From assembly GCF_030816935.1 (NCBI RefSeq), contig NZ_JAUSYO010000001.1:2666001-2730000 (forward strand): DNA of 64,000 nucleotides, in the 5' to 3' direction. Below the pieces are notes generated by a model that was not told where the DNA came from, did no database searches, and saw only the letters and a program-made list of their open reading frames with translations. The translations under genes were made by a program, and so were the position numbers. Of the stretch, positions 40,809-49,841 are shown one piece after another. This stretch comes from Arthrobacter sp. B3I9 (GTDB lineage: Bacteria; Actinomycetota; Actinomycetes; Actinomycetales; Micrococcaceae). How positions within the stretch are numbered: the stretch's first letter is position 1; each line of letters opens with the position of its first letter.

Positions 40809-41846
40809 ATGTTGGCTCCGAGTGTGAAGAACATCGGATTCCTGTCCTTCGGCCATTGGACCGACCACCCGGAGTCCGGCACGCGCAGCGCGTCGGACGC
40901 GCTGTTGCAGGCCATCGATCTCGCGGTCGCCGCCGAGGAGCTGGGGGCGGACGGCGCCTACTTCCGCGTCCACCACTTCGCACAGCAATACGCCTCCCCG
41001 TTTCCGTTGCTCGCTGCGATCGGGGCACGGACCAGCCGCATCGAGATCGGTACCGGCGTGATCGACATGCGCTACGAGAACCCGCTCTACATGGCGGAGG
41101 ACGCCGGCGCGGCCGACCTGATTTCGGGCGGCCGACTGCAGCTGGGCATCAGCAGGGGTTCACCCGAGCAGGTCATCGACGGGTGGCGCCACTTCGGCTT
41201 CGCCCCCGCGGAGGGCCAGTCGGACGCCGACATGGGCCGCAGGCATACCGAGCGCCTGCTCGAAGTGCTCACGGGCCAGGGCTTCGCTGCGCCCAGCCCC
41301 CGCCCGATGTTCCCGAACCCTCCGGGCCTGTTGCGCGTAGAGCCGTACTCGGAGGGCCTGCGCGAGCGCATCTGGTGGGGTTCAGGCTCGAACGCCACTG
41401 CCGTCTGGGCGGCGAAGCTCGGCATGAACCTGCAGAGTTCCACGCTCAAGGACGACGAGAGCGGTAAGCCCTTCCACGTCCAGCAGGCGGAGCAGATCCA
41501 GCTCTACCGGCAGGCCTGGAAAGAGGCGGGGCACGAGCGGGAGCCGCGCGTCTCGGTAAGTCGCAGCATCTTCGCGCTGACGGACGAGCGCGACTGGCAA
41601 TACTTCGGCCGCGACCGCCGCAGCTCCGACCAAGTGGGCTACATCGACGAGAAAACGCGTGCGGTCTTTGGCCGGTCCTACGCGGGTGCCCCGGACGAGC
41701 TGGCCGCGAAGCTGGCCGAGGACGAGGCGATCGCCGCGGCAGACACCCTGCTCCTCACGGTCCCGAACCAGCTCGGTGTCGACTACAACGCCCACGTCAT
41801 CGAGTCGATCCTGACTCACGTGGCGCCGCAACTCGGCTGGCGCTGA
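40809..41846 (+). CDS. LLM-class flavin-dependent oxidoreductase
   Basis: The 345-residue protein shows the luciferase-like barrel: FLSFGHWTD, GADGAYFRVHHFAQQYASPFPLLAAIGARTSRIE is recognisable in order though split here by its own loops, and ISGGRLQLGISRGSP gives the phosphate-binding region. It should use reduced FMN or F420; which is not readable. The start at 40809 is chosen because conserved sequence begins within ten residues; the ribosome site is weak (AGGAACC). No partner gene is adjacent. Confidence 0.82.
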   Translation: MLAPSVKNIGFLSFGHWTDHPESGTRSASDALLQAIDLAVAAEELGADGAYFRVHHFAQQYASPFPLLAAIGARTSRIEIGTGVIDMRYENPLYMAEDAGAADLISGGRLQLGISRGSPEQVIDGWRHFGFAPAEGQSDADMGRRHTERLLEVLTGQGFAAPSPRPMFPNPPGLLRVEPYSEGLRERIWWGSGSNATAVWAAKLGMNLQSSTLKDDESGKPFHVQQAEQIQLYRQAWKEAGHEREPRVSVSRSIFALTDERDWQYFGRDRRSSDQVGYIDEKTRAVFGRSYAGAPDELAAKLAEDEAIAAADTLLLTVPNQLGVDYNAHVIESILTHVAPQLGWR

Positions 41847-42040
41847 CCCCTCGTGGCATTCCCCCGTATTGAACCGCAGGACGTCAACGTAATGGCCAAG
41901 ATCCGCCGGGACATCACTCCCGTGGACAACGCTATGCCCCTCACCAAACACCTCCTGCAATGCTGAAAGCTTCCTCGTGCCCACCGGCAGCCCGAGGTTC
42001 GTACCATTTTTCGTTGACCGGTCTACTAAGGAGTCTCACA

Positions 42041-42730
42041 ATGAAGGTTCTCATGGTCCTCACTTCGCATGACGAGCTCGGCAACACCGGCAAGAAGACC
42101 GGATTCTGGCTCGAAGAGCTCGCGGCGCCCTACTACCGCTTGATGGACGCCGGCGCCGACACCACCCTCGCGTCTCCCAAGGGTGGCCAGCCGCCGCTCG
42201 ACCCCAAGAGCAATGAGCCTGCAAGCCAGACAGACGATACCCGCCGTTTCGAAGCCGACCCGGAAGCCCAGCAGGCCCTGGCCAACACAGTTCGCCTCGA
42301 CTCCGTCGATGCCGCCGACTTCGACGCCGTCTTCTACCCCGGCGGCCACGGTCCCCTGTGGGACCTCGCGGAGGACCGGGACTCCATCACCCTGATCGAG
42401 ACGTTCCTCCGCTCGGGCAAGCCCGTTGCCCTCGTGTGCCACGCCCCCGGCGTTCTCCGCCATGCCCGCAACGAGGACGGCACCCCGCTTGTCTCCGGCC
42501 GGAAGGCCACCGGTTTCACCAACTCTGAAGAGGAGGGCGTCCAACTGACCGACATCGTCCCGTTCCTGGTCGAGGACGAACTCATCAAGCTCGGCGGTGA
42601 CTACTCCAAGATCGGTGACTGGGAGTCCTATGTCGTCGAAGACGGCCTGCTGATCACCGGTCAGAACCCGGCATCTTCCTCCGCGGCCGCCGATGCTCTG
42701 CTGGTAAAGCTCGCACGGCTGGCCGCATGA
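42041..42730 (+). CDS. DJ-1/PfpI-family protein, Hsp31-like
   Basis: The 229-residue protein has the DJ-1/PfpI fold of the type 1 glutamine-amidotransferase-like group: VFYPGGHGPLWDLA, the nucleophile elbow ALVCHAPGVL with the reactive Cys, and TNSEEEGVQL towards the C-terminus, as in the Hsp31/glyoxalase III branch. Members act as chaperones or convert methylglyoxal to lactate. TAAGGAG stands ten bases before the ATG. Its stop overlaps the DUF1330 start (ATGA). Confidence 0.87.
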   Translation: MKVLMVLTSHDELGNTGKKTGFWLEELAAPYYRLMDAGADTTLASPKGGQPPLDPKSNEPASQTDDTRRFEADPEAQQALANTVRLDSVDAADFDAVFYPGGHGPLWDLAEDRDSITLIETFLRSGKPVALVCHAPGVLRHARNEDGTPLVSGRKATGFTNSEEEGVQLTDIVPFLVEDELIKLGGDYSKIGDWESYVVEDGLLITGQNPASSSAAADALLVKLARLAA

Positions 42731-43017
42731 GCGCCTACGTCGTCATGCTCCGTGAACGAGTAACTGATCCGGACGAGCTCGACGTGTATGCCGCTGCCGC
42801 TCGTGCCGCCAGGGCCGGACATCCGATCACTCCGGTGATCGCGTACGGGGCGATCACGACCCTCGAGGGGACGCCGCTTGATGGAATCCTCGTCAACGAG
42901 TTCCCGACCGTGGAGGACGCACTGGCCTGGTATAACAGCCCCGCATACCAGGCGGCGCTCCCGCACCGGCAGGCAGCAGCCGACTACCGGGTCCTCATTA
43001 TCCAAGGCGTCAACTGA
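42727..43017 (+). CDS. DUF1330-family small protein
   Basis: The 96-residue protein has the DUF1330 ferredoxin-like pattern: YVVMLRERVTDPDELDVY at the start, a central Gly-rich turn, ILVNEFPTVEDALAWYNSPAYQ and a final strand. The biochemical role is not established. Translation is coupled to the DJ-1-like gene. Confidence 0.82.
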   Translation: MSAYVVMLRERVTDPDELDVYAAAARAARAGHPITPVIAYGAITTLEGTPLDGILVNEFPTVEDALAWYNSPAYQAALPHRQAAADYRVLIIQGVN

Positions 43018-43034
43018 CGACAACTGGACGACGA

Positions 43035-43066
43035 GGGGCATGTCCGTAAGGCGACGGACATGCCCC
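43035..43066. terminator. Hairpin terminator after DUF1330 gene
   Basis: The 13-bp perfect arms GGGGCATGTCCGT and its complement enclose a 6-base loop, 18 bases after the stop. Confidence 0.8.
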
Positions 43067-43074
43067 GGCTCTGC

Positions 43075-43383
43075 CGTCGGGTTTTTCGCTACCGGAAGTT
43101 GCTGGGCAAAGGACTCCCCCTCGGTCTCGGCAGCTGACGGACAAATGCCACCACCCTCAACGAGGGCGACGTGCTGGTTTCTTTCACGGACGGGATCCTC
43201 GACCTCTACGACGGCACTTTGAAAGCCCTCGATGACGTGGCCGACATGGTGGCCCGGCATCCTGCACCCTCCGCACTTGCTGCGGCGTCCCGGGCCCTGG
43301 CCCCGACCGGCGAGCAGGACGATGACATCACAGTCGTCGCGTTGCGGCGGACCTGGTTGCCGGCTCCCACAGCCGCCGTATAG
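43075..43383 (+). pseudogene. C-terminal remnant of a PP2C/SpoIIE-type serine phosphatase
   Basis: One frame gives KLLGKGLPLGLGS, a stop (TGA 43135-43137), then TNATTLNEGDVLVSFTDGIL and EQDDDITVVALRR. These are the end of an RsbU/SpoIIE phosphatase domain (the GDVLVxxTDG and DDITVVAL metal-site motifs). The N-terminal three quarters and any sensor domain are absent and the frame is interrupted, so this is a dead fragment. Confidence 0.65.
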
Positions 43384-43388
43384 CCCTC

Positions 43389-43548
43389 GTGCTGAATATC
43401 TGGACGTTGTGGTGGAATGGCGCAACAAGGTCCTCTCCGAGGCTGACGCCCAGAAGCTCAAGGAAGCCCTTAAGATCAAGGCCGTCAAGAACCTGGGCAC
43501 CAACAAGTTCTTCCTCTGGGCCACGCCGTCGCCAAGCTCGCCGAGTAA
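43389..43548 (+). pseudogene. Fragment of an unidentified coding sequence
   Basis: The segment encodes VVEWRNKVLSEADAQKLK and then KNLGTNKFFLWA. A one-base shift near 43525 gives AVAKLAE and a TAA stop at 43546-43548. The codon bias is that of a real gene but only about 50 residues exist. I do not recognise the family. Together with the phosphatase remnant next door it marks a scarred stretch. Confidence 0.4.
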
Positions 43549-43753
43549 TCCCCAGCGCTTGGGGTCACTACCCTGAAGAGCCTCCGGCGCTCTTCAGAGA
43601 TTGCGGAGCAGATGAGCAGAACCTGTGCCGGCAAGCAACGTAAAGAGTCGAACGTTCCTGGCTTTCGCTTTCAGACTTCGACGAGGTCGCTGACCCCGCA
43701 ATACAGCGCCTGAATGCACCACTGATACGTTCTGCCCCGAAGCGGGCAGCGGA

Positions 43754-44002
43754 TCAGCCTGGCGATGGCGGTGCAGAAGTGGAGTGGCGCTTCAGCATCC
43801 TGAGCCGGTGCCGACGTGCCAGGCCCGACCCCTCCGAAACGGCCGGATGCCTCGCCCGGCGGGCCTTCATGCGGTCGGCTTTCCGCGCCCGCCTCAGCGC
43901 CCGCCGCTCGGCGACATTAATCCGTGAAAGCATCAGTAGCGTGAAGGCGAGCCATAGGAGCGCCGTTAAAAAGACCAACCCGATCGACTCCAGAGGGTGC
44001 AT
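43754..44002 (-). CDS. Small membrane protein with a basic tail, unknown
   Basis: The proposed 82-residue product has one clear membrane helix (SIGLVFLTALLWLAFTLLML) followed by a very Arg-rich cytoplasmic tail. The ATG at 44002 lacks a good ribosome site, though a TATATT box lies eight bases upstream, which would suit leaderless translation. No family is recognised. Confidence 0.45.
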   Translation of the reverse strand: MHPLESIGLVFLTALLWLAFTLLMLSRINVAERRALRRARKADRMKARRARHPAVSEGSGLARRHRLRMLKRHSTSAPPSPG

Positions 44003-44294
44003 GCGCCAAATATAGTGGCAATCGGGGAAGTCGGTAAGTGGCCTTAGGACCCTTCTTCGCCGTGTCACACTTCACAGTAATCGGCCACCTACCGTGCCGA
44101 CCGAAGGGAGCGCACCGAGGAGGAGCCGGCTTGGGTCACGCAGTTGACGACTTCGTTGTAGCCCTCGGGCGGATCCTCCGAGCTGGCGAAGTTTGTCTTG
44201 CAAAGCCGTTGTTCTTCAAGACGCTAGGCTGCCGAACCAAGAAACGTTTCCACTTCCGGCCTCGCACTGATCATCTCAGTCGACGCCGATCACC

Positions 44295-44345
44295 TGTCTC
44301 ATAACTAAGGATGAGTACCGATTTTTGCTATGAACTTATGAGACA
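44295..44345. repeat. Inverted repeat TGTCTCATAA ... TTATGAGACA
   Basis: Perfect 10-bp arms are separated by 31 bases. The right arm runs on into TTGTTGCGAGA, similar to the motif at 37052-37076. The half-site GTCTC recurs at 44436 and 57698. Confidence 0.6.
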
Positions 44346-44435
44346 TTGTTGCGAGAATCGCCCTTGCCATCACGTCCAAAATTCCTTAGAAAATCTGCGG
44401 CTTTGGCGGTCAGACGTCTATTCGCTCGTTGAGCC

Positions 44436-44461
44436 GTCTCGTTTCCCAAGGGTTACGAGAC
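44436..44461. repeat. 26-bp site GTCTC-N16-GAGAC (left copy)
   Basis: The arms GTCTCGT and ACGAGAC surround a 12-base centre containing the sub-dyad CCC-AA-GGG. The site has the same length and outer design, and the same right-hand TACGAGACA, as the one at 57698-57723. The size suits a serine-recombinase dimer site. No recombinase gene is in the window. Confidence 0.5.
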
Positions 44462-44691
44462 AATCTGGGGTGTGTACCGTTTAGGGCACCTTCACCGGCA
44501 TTTTTGCGGGCGGGGTATACGGGGACACCTCGAACTCCTGCCCCGCAGAACCACACGTTAGCCGGGTAGTAGCGAAGGGGACCGGCTTACGGGCGGGCTA
44601 ACAAGGGCCGGGTCCTGAGGATTCGAAAGGAGTCGGGCCGCCAATGCGTCGACCAATTAGAGTGCGCTATCCGCCCTGACATGATTAGGGC

Positions 44692-45294
44692 ATGGTTGCT
44701 TCCCGCCCTGACCCTTTGGCCCGTCTTGAAGGTACCGTCGTACTTCTTCGCGCGTTGACAGAGGAGGACCTGCCGGCCTTGTTCACTGCCATCGGAAGAC
44801 CCGAAGTTTTCGCCGGCGGTTGGGGTGGAGGTATGGGGGCTTACCGTGGCGACTTCGAGCAGTGGGCAGGGTTCCTCCGCAAGTGGTTGCCGTGGCAGCA
44901 AAGCAATGTGTATGCCGTATGCCTCCGTTCCGAGGACGACCGGGTTATTGGCACCACCACCTTGGGGGACTTCGACTTGGAAAATGAGTCTGCGCACGTT
45001 GGGTGGACCGCATATTCTCCCCACTTATGGGGAAGCGGGGTGAACGCGGACGCTAAACGGCTCCTGCTGAGCGCTGCATTTACCCACGGTTTTGAGCGGA
45101 TCCGCCTGCAGGCCGATGTGGTTAATTTGCGTTCACGGGCGGCCATCGAGCGGATAGGTGCACAACCGGAGGGTGTGCTCAGACACGTCCAACGTCGGGC
45201 TGACGGCAGCTGGCGCGACACGGCCATCTATTCCATACTGCGCGAAGAATGGCCCCACGTGCGCAGTCGCCTTGAACAGCGCTTGACGGCGTAG
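44692..45294 (+). CDS. GNAT-family N-acetyltransferase, RimJ/RimL type
   Basis: The 200-residue protein has the RimJ/RimL acetyltransferase order: VLLRALTEEDLPAL near the N-terminus, VIGTTTLGDFDLEN, the acetyl-CoA loop in the HLWGSGVNADAK region, then DVVNLRSRAAIERIGAQPEG, the usual asparagine/serine motif before the last strands. The substrate (a protein N-terminus or a small amine) is unknown. The ribosome site is poor. Confidence 0.82.
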   Translation: MVASRPDPLARLEGTVVLLRALTEEDLPALFTAIGRPEVFAGGWGGGMGAYRGDFEQWAGFLRKWLPWQQSNVYAVCLRSEDDRVIGTTTLGDFDLENESAHVGWTAYSPHLWGSGVNADAKRLLLSAAFTHGFERIRLQADVVNLRSRAAIERIGAQPEGVLRHVQRRADGSWRDTAIYSILREEWPHVRSRLEQRLTA

Positions 45295-45460
45295 CCAAAG
45301 GGGCCAAAACCAGACACGCGAGGGTGGGCGCGAACCTTCGTCAGGGAATCTTCAGCCGGGCACCGTCAGAGAAGGTCGTAGCTTCCAGCGAACGGCGCCT
45401 AAAGCATCAATTAGGAATAGGTAAGTGCCCGGCAAAGGACCCTTTACCGGACGTCGGTAC

Positions 45461-45883
45461 TCAGTCGAATCTGATGAAAGCTCTGACCGATCCTCCTTGG
45501 AACTCCTCGGTCTGGGCGTAGCCAAGCGCTTCATAGAACGCTTTCTGCTTCGGCTCGTCGTCGGTGATTAGGACTTTCTGACGCACATGCGGGTACTGTC
45601 CGAGCGCTCGTTCAGCGAGAGCTCGTCCTATACCTCTTCTGTGATGCGACGGCCGAACGAGGATGTCCTGGAGGTAGCAAATCGAAGCACCATCGGAAAT
45701 GACGCGCGCTAGTCCAACCAGCGTCTGGCCATCATGAGCGGCCACGAGTGTGGAAGATCCTTCCAGCGCTCGTGCTAGATTGTCAGGCTCCTTAGTGTAG
45801 GCAAGCCAGTCCACCGCACGATATAGCTCAAGGACTTCGGTGAGTGGCAGGTCTTTCGCCTTCACTACTCTGATGGTGGTCAT
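45461..45883 (-). CDS. GNAT-family N-acetyltransferase
   Basis: The 140-residue protein has the compact GNAT fold with DILVRPSHHRRGIGRALAE, the acetyl-CoA-binding Arg-x-x-Gly-x-Gly/Ala motif, and FYEALGYAQTEEF near the end. It is monocistronic as far as can be seen. The substrate is unknown. Confidence 0.85.
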   Translation of the reverse strand: MTTIRVVKAKDLPLTEVLELYRAVDWLAYTKEPDNLARALEGSSTLVAAHDGQTLVGLARVISDGASICYLQDILVRPSHHRRGIGRALAERALGQYPHVRQKVLITDDEPKQKAFYEALGYAQTEEFQGGSVRAFIRFD

Positions 45884-46064
45884 GCTTCATCCAAACACGT
45901 AGCTTAGTCATTGGGGTGGCTATGAGATGCGCGCCCGTAGTCCGATCCCTGAACGGACGCCGGAGGCCCCAATGACCCACCGGCTCACGAGACGGAACTT
46001 TCTTACAGGAAAAAGCGCCCACCGCCTGCATTCTTGCACGTGCCCACACCCCGATAATTGAGTC

Positions 46065-46598
46065 ATGCAACGTGCGAGGGTTCATGTGGTGGGGGCGAGC
46101 GGTGGCGGAACGACAACGTTCGGTCGGGCGCTGGCTGACTATTGGTCGGTTCCTCACGCGGACGCCGATGACTATTTCTGGGTACCCAGCGTCCCGCCGT
46201 ACGTCGAGAAGCGTCCCGACAATGCTCGACTGGCCCTGATGCGCCAAGTATTCGTTCCCCGGGAGGCCTGGGTCCTGTCCGGGTCGATGATGGGCTGGGG
46301 GGAGAGCATCGTTGCAGAGTGCGATGCCGTGGTCTTCTTGACGCTCGACTCTCGTGAGCGGCTGCGACGCCTCGAAGCACGCGAGGCGCAGCGCCGGGCC
46401 GGCCAAGACTTCGACGAGGCGGCGTGGTCCGAATTCCTGACTTGGGCAAAGGGTTACGACGACCCAGCATTCGACGGCAGAAGCCGTGCGGCTCATGAGG
46501 CATGGCTTAACCAACTAGACCTGCCGGTTCTGCGCCTCGGCAGCGAGATGTCCGTAGCGGAACTCCGCGACGCCGTCCTGAAGTGGGAACCTTCATAG
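46065..46598 (+). CDS. P-loop adenylate-kinase-like protein
   Basis: The 177-residue protein starts with a nucleotide-binding loop GASGGGTTTFG in which the normal Walker A Lys is Thr. It continues HADADDYFWVP, VLSGSMMGWG and LDSRERLRRLEAREAQR (lid-like, Arg-rich). This resembles the AAA/shikimate- and adenylate-kinase-like small P-loop proteins annotated in many bacteria. Substitution of the Lys is a recurring feature of this group as I know it, so loss of phosphate transfer should not be assumed. Confidence 0.75.
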   Translation: MQRARVHVVGASGGGTTTFGRALADYWSVPHADADDYFWVPSVPPYVEKRPDNARLALMRQVFVPREAWVLSGSMMGWGESIVAECDAVVFLTLDSRERLRRLEAREAQRRAGQDFDEAAWSEFLTWAKGYDDPAFDGRSRAAHEAWLNQLDLPVLRLGSEMSVAELRDAVLKWEPS

Positions 46599-46700
46599 GC
46601 CGCTGAAGGCTCACGCGCCCGCCAGAGGATCCTCCATCGTTACGTAATTTCGCATGGGTATCGCTAGTCCTCCCTGGTCAGAAAATGGGCTCGCGTCCCT

Positions 46701-47219
46701 TTAGCCACCTGGCAATACGAATGCGAGTCGACGGTCTGGCTCCCACACATATGTGTCATCGCACCGATAACCCCTCAGCCAGGCCTGCCCGTCCACGACA
46801 CGGAGGTAGAAACCCGTGGGATACCCCACGCCCTCGCTCAACGGCCCGGAAGCGACGTGGATTGCTCCAGTCGGTGCGCGGCCTGCGGACAAGACGGAGT
46901 CCGGCGCGTTCGACTGGCCCATCATTGCCAATCGGAGGTAAGGGCCCGTCACCAAGGGACAGAGTGCGAGGCCCTGGTTCCTCGCAGCGGTGAAGACCAG
47001 GGACTGAACCGCTCCGTGATCGAAGCCAAGCTCCCCTACCGTTCGCTCCACGATTTGAAGGCTTTGACCCTCTGAGTTGTCGAACGCGGGGTGAGCGAGC
47101 AGCGTCTCGGCATGAACATTGAGCAAAACGCCCGCATTGTGCAGCAACTGCTCGACCTCAACTCGCGACCGACCCCCCACCCGAACCAGGAAACCCTCAA
47201 CCTTCGCTGCGCTGATCAT
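46701..47219 (-). CDS. Unknown protein
   Basis: The 172-residue product starts at an ATG with AAGGAG nine bases upstream; a GTG six codons earlier lacks such a site. Segments such as FLVRVGGRSRVEVEQLL, GPYLRLAMMGQSNAPD, GRAPTGAIHVASGPLS and GFYLRVVDGQAWLRGYRC look conserved in style, and the codon use is normal. There is no signal peptide or membrane helix. I do not recognise a family. Confidence 0.6.
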   Translation of the reverse strand: MISAAKVEGFLVRVGGRSRVEVEQLLHNAGVLLNVHAETLLAHPAFDNSEGQSLQIVERTVGELGFDHGAVQSLVFTAARNQGLALCPLVTGPYLRLAMMGQSNAPDSVLSAGRAPTGAIHVASGPLSEGVGYPTGFYLRVVDGQAWLRGYRCDDTYVWEPDRRLAFVLPGG

Positions 47220-47396
47220 GCACTGATTCTCCTTCACTGCCCCAACTGGTCAAGGACTCGCCGTCGTGATTGGGGACGTCCATTCGAGGATTCCCATACG
47301 GACGACCGGACTTGTCTCTCCAAATCCGCTCGATGTGTCTCGAAACCTCGACGCTTCAAAATCCTAGGGTTGCGGGACAAGGTGTAGGCGCTTGGT

Positions 47397-47798
47397 TTAT
47401 CGGCCGTTGTATTCGTCGTCGGTGATGTGCTCGGCCCACGTTGTGGTTTTGGACGGGTCTTCGCCGTTTTGGAGCATGGCGATGTGTTCCATGAAGCAGC
47501 CGGGTGCTGCGGCGTGCCAGTGCTCCTCACCGGGCGGGGTGTAGAGCGTTTGGCCAGGGTGAACTTCGACGATGTTTCCGTCCCGGGTCCCGAAACGGCC
47601 CACGCCTTGGGTGACGCGCAAATACTGGCCGTGCTGGTGGGAGTGCCAGGCTGTCCGCGCGCCGGGAGCGAAGCGGACCGTTGCGACGACCATCGTCTGG
47701 TCGTCTTCGTGGGGAAGGGCGATCGGGTCCAGCCACACGTCGCCTGCAAACTGGGCTGCCGGGTTCTTGGTGGTAGGGGCGGTGGGTTCAATGTTCAT
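47397..47798 (-). CDS. Cupin-domain protein
   Basis: The 133-residue single-domain cupin has the two metal-binding motifs: FAPGARTAWHSHQHGQYLRV and TLYTPPGEEHWHAA. The start ATG at 47796-47798 lies inside the end of the CMD gene, so the two are coupled. Cupin plus carboxymuconolactone-decarboxylase-like pairs are common next to redox enzymes and may deal with peroxides or quinone-like compounds. Confidence 0.85.
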   Translation of the reverse strand: MNIEPTAPTTKNPAAQFAGDVWLDPIALPHEDDQTMVVATVRFAPGARTAWHSHQHGQYLRVTQGVGRFGTRDGNIVEVHPGQTLYTPPGEEHWHAAAPGCFMEHIAMLQNGEDPSKTTTWAEHITDDEYNGR

Positions 47799-48140
47799 GG
47801 TCGTCCCTACTTGTGTTGTCCGTGAAGAGTTCCTTGGCGACACCCATCGCGGACATGCCTGTGGGCCAGCCCGCGTAGAGCGTGACATGGGTGATGGCTT
47901 CAATGAGCTCGTCCTGGGTCACGCCGTTTTCGATGGCGCGGCCGAGGTGGGAGCCCAGCTGCTGGGTGTTCCCGCCGGCGGTGAGTACGGCTACTGTGAT
48001 GAGGCTGCGGTCTCGGGCGCTTAGTTCGGGACGATTCCAGACGTCCTCGAGAGCATGTCGTCGGTGAGTTCGGCGAGCTTCGGGGCGAAGTCGCCGAACA
48101 TTTTCCGGCCACCGCCGATCTGCTTGGGTTGGTCAGTCAT
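47788..48140 (-). pseudogene. Carboxymuconolactone decarboxylase (CMD/AhpD-like) family gene, frameshifted
   Basis: From the ATG at 48140 (GAAGGAACATC upstream) the frame reads GGGRKMFGDFAPKLAELTDDML and then hits a stop. In the next frame the sequence continues smoothly with EDVWNRPELSARDRSLITVA, GGNTQQLGSHLGRAIENGVT and LYAGWPTGMSAM to a stop at 47788. One base is missing at about 48049-48053. The whole would be about 117 residues, normal for the family. The usual AhpD Cys pair is absent, as in many CMD relatives. Confidence 0.75.
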
Positions 48141-48192
48141 GATGTTCCTTCTCTCGGTAGGCATTCATTCGGTGTCGCGTTCTGGGACGCAG

Positions 48193-49773
48193 TCAGTCGA
48201 TGTCTTCGACGCCGGTCAGGCGTTGTTCCTCTACATCGAGCCTGGTCTGGATTCTCCGGGCCACGCTGTCATCGACCGTGCCCGCGAGGCGGAGCCCCAG
48301 GAGTACTTCCCGCTTCCGCTTGAGGACGGCCTGGCGGAGGCTTACTTCTTGCCGGCGCGATTGCGTCGTGGAGTCCGCATCGGAACCGGCTTTGAGCGCC
48401 TGGATCACCGACAGGTGGGTCTGGTACTCGTCCGCAACGCGGCCTCGAACACCTGCGCTGGTCCCAAGTTCCTGGGCCAGTTCGTCGATGGCGGTGACGG
48501 CGGCGGAGGTGATGGCCAGTTCGGCCATCCGGAGCTCTTCCTCCTCTGGTTCCTCCGGAAGCCTGGCCCACCGAACGACTATAGGAAGCAATGGTCCCTG
48601 GACGAGCATGCTCAACACGATCACACCGGCACTGATGAAGATGACGTCGTCGCGCCCGGGGAGCGGGGTGCCGTCATTCAGTGCCAATGGCACGGACAAG
48701 GCGATAGCAAGGGAGACCGCTCCGCGGAACCCGGCAATGGAGCTGACGATCCGTGCCCGGTAGCTCATCCTGCGCCCGCGTTGGGAGGGGCGCCGGTCCA
48801 GGACCCGGATCACGGCCACGCTGACGGTTTGGAACACGAACCGGATGATGATGAGCGCCAGCCACACGGCAACGGTGGACAGCAGAAGCCGGCCAACATC
48901 GCGGGCATCAATGTCGTGCATGGCGGCCTGCACCTGAAGGCCGATGAGGACGAACAGGGCACCGTTGAGGAGGTAGGAGCCCAGCGGCCACGCCGACTCG
49001 GTCTGGCGGCGAGATGCTGCCGTGCTGATCCGGCCGGCGGTGAAGGAGACGATCAATCCGGCAGCAACAACAGCCAGCACTCCGGAAGCGTGAACTGCCT
49101 CGGCGAGCAGGAACGCGGCGAACGGGGTAATCAGCAAAGTGACATTGATGATGAGCGCGTCGCGCACCCGGACCAGGAGCAGGTAGGCCGCCCATGCCAC
49201 CAGGATGCCGGCGGCCGCTCCTCCAACATAGGAGAGGGCGAACAAACCGGCGATATTGAGGGGCGTGTAGTTGGCGCCCAATGTGGCGCCCACCGCGATG
49301 GCGTACAGCACCAGGGCAGTGCCGTCATTGGTCAGGCTCTCGGCCTTGAGGAGCATGAAGTTCCGGCGCGGCAGCATCCGGCCCAAAGCAGTGACAGCTG
49401 TGGCGTCCGGTGGAGCCAGGGCCGCGCCGAGAATGAGTGCGGTATTCCATGGCAGGACAAGGAGGTGTGCCACACCTGCAACGGCGAGGGCGGAGGCGAC
49501 CACCAGCAGGGTGCTGAGCAAGACGATGCCGCGCAGGTCCCGGCGGATCGACCGGAGCGAAGTGGTCAGGCTTTCCCAGAACAGCATCACCGGCAGGAAG
49601 ATCAGCAGCACCGTCTCCGGTGGCAGCTCGATCGGCCGCAGCTGCGGAATGAGGCCAAGGAGGAGGCCAAAGACCAGCAGCAGCAAGGGCGCGGCCACCC
49701 TGAGCCGGGGAGCCAGGATGGCGCCAGCCAGCACGGTAACACCCAACAGCACAACGGTTTCCAGGCCCTCCAT
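48193..49773 (-). CDS. Na+/H+ antiporter, CPA1 (NhaP-like) family
   Basis: The 526-residue protein has about 12 hydrophobic helices with the CPA1 signatures GAALAPPDATAVTALG and AESLTNDGTALVLYA, where the Asn-Asp pair carries the ions, and a Gly-Phe-Arg-Gly region (SIAGFRGAVSLAIAL) near the end of the membrane part. A 100-residue soluble tail with many Arg and Glu follows. The ATG at 49773 with AAGGGAG upstream is chosen over longer frames. It keeps sodium and pH balance. Confidence 0.87.
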   Translation of the reverse strand: MEGLETVVLLGVTVLAGAILAPRLRVAAPLLLLVFGLLLGLIPQLRPIELPPETVLLIFLPVMLFWESLTTSLRSIRRDLRGIVLLSTLLVVASALAVAGVAHLLVLPWNTALILGAALAPPDATAVTALGRMLPRRNFMLLKAESLTNDGTALVLYAIAVGATLGANYTPLNIAGLFALSYVGGAAAGILVAWAAYLLLVRVRDALIINVTLLITPFAAFLLAEAVHASGVLAVVAAGLIVSFTAGRISTAASRRQTESAWPLGSYLLNGALFVLIGLQVQAAMHDIDARDVGRLLLSTVAVWLALIIIRFVFQTVSVAVIRVLDRRPSQRGRRMSYRARIVSSIAGFRGAVSLAIALSVPLALNDGTPLPGRDDVIFISAGVIVLSMLVQGPLLPIVVRWARLPEEPEEEELRMAELAITSAAVTAIDELAQELGTSAGVRGRVADEYQTHLSVIQALKAGSDADSTTQSRRQEVSLRQAVLKRKREVLLGLRLAGTVDDSVARRIQTRLDVEEQRLTGVEDID

Positions 49774-49841
49774 GACATCTCCCTTCAATGTGTGTTTGTT
49801 CCAGTGCCGGCGTCCTGCCGATGATGTGCCGGTTCCGGTGG

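Larger units (their letters stand above)
44003..44691. other. Gene-poor stretch with recombination-site-like repeats
   Basis: No convincing gene is seen in these 689 bases. Local composition is more AT-rich than the flanks (44290-44420). It holds the two inverted repeats annotated at 44295-44345 and 44436-44461. Confidence 0.5.

Noticed and set aside
41860..41965. Short frame encoding MAKIRRDITPVDNAM between the LLM and DJ-1 genes
   Set aside because: It is under 30 residues, lacks a ribosome site and has no recognisable relatives; it may be a remnant but cannot be supported.
44038..44304. 88-codon plus-strand frame in the gene-poor stretch
   Set aside because: No ribosome site, no hydrophobic or family pattern, and codon use unlike the neighbours.
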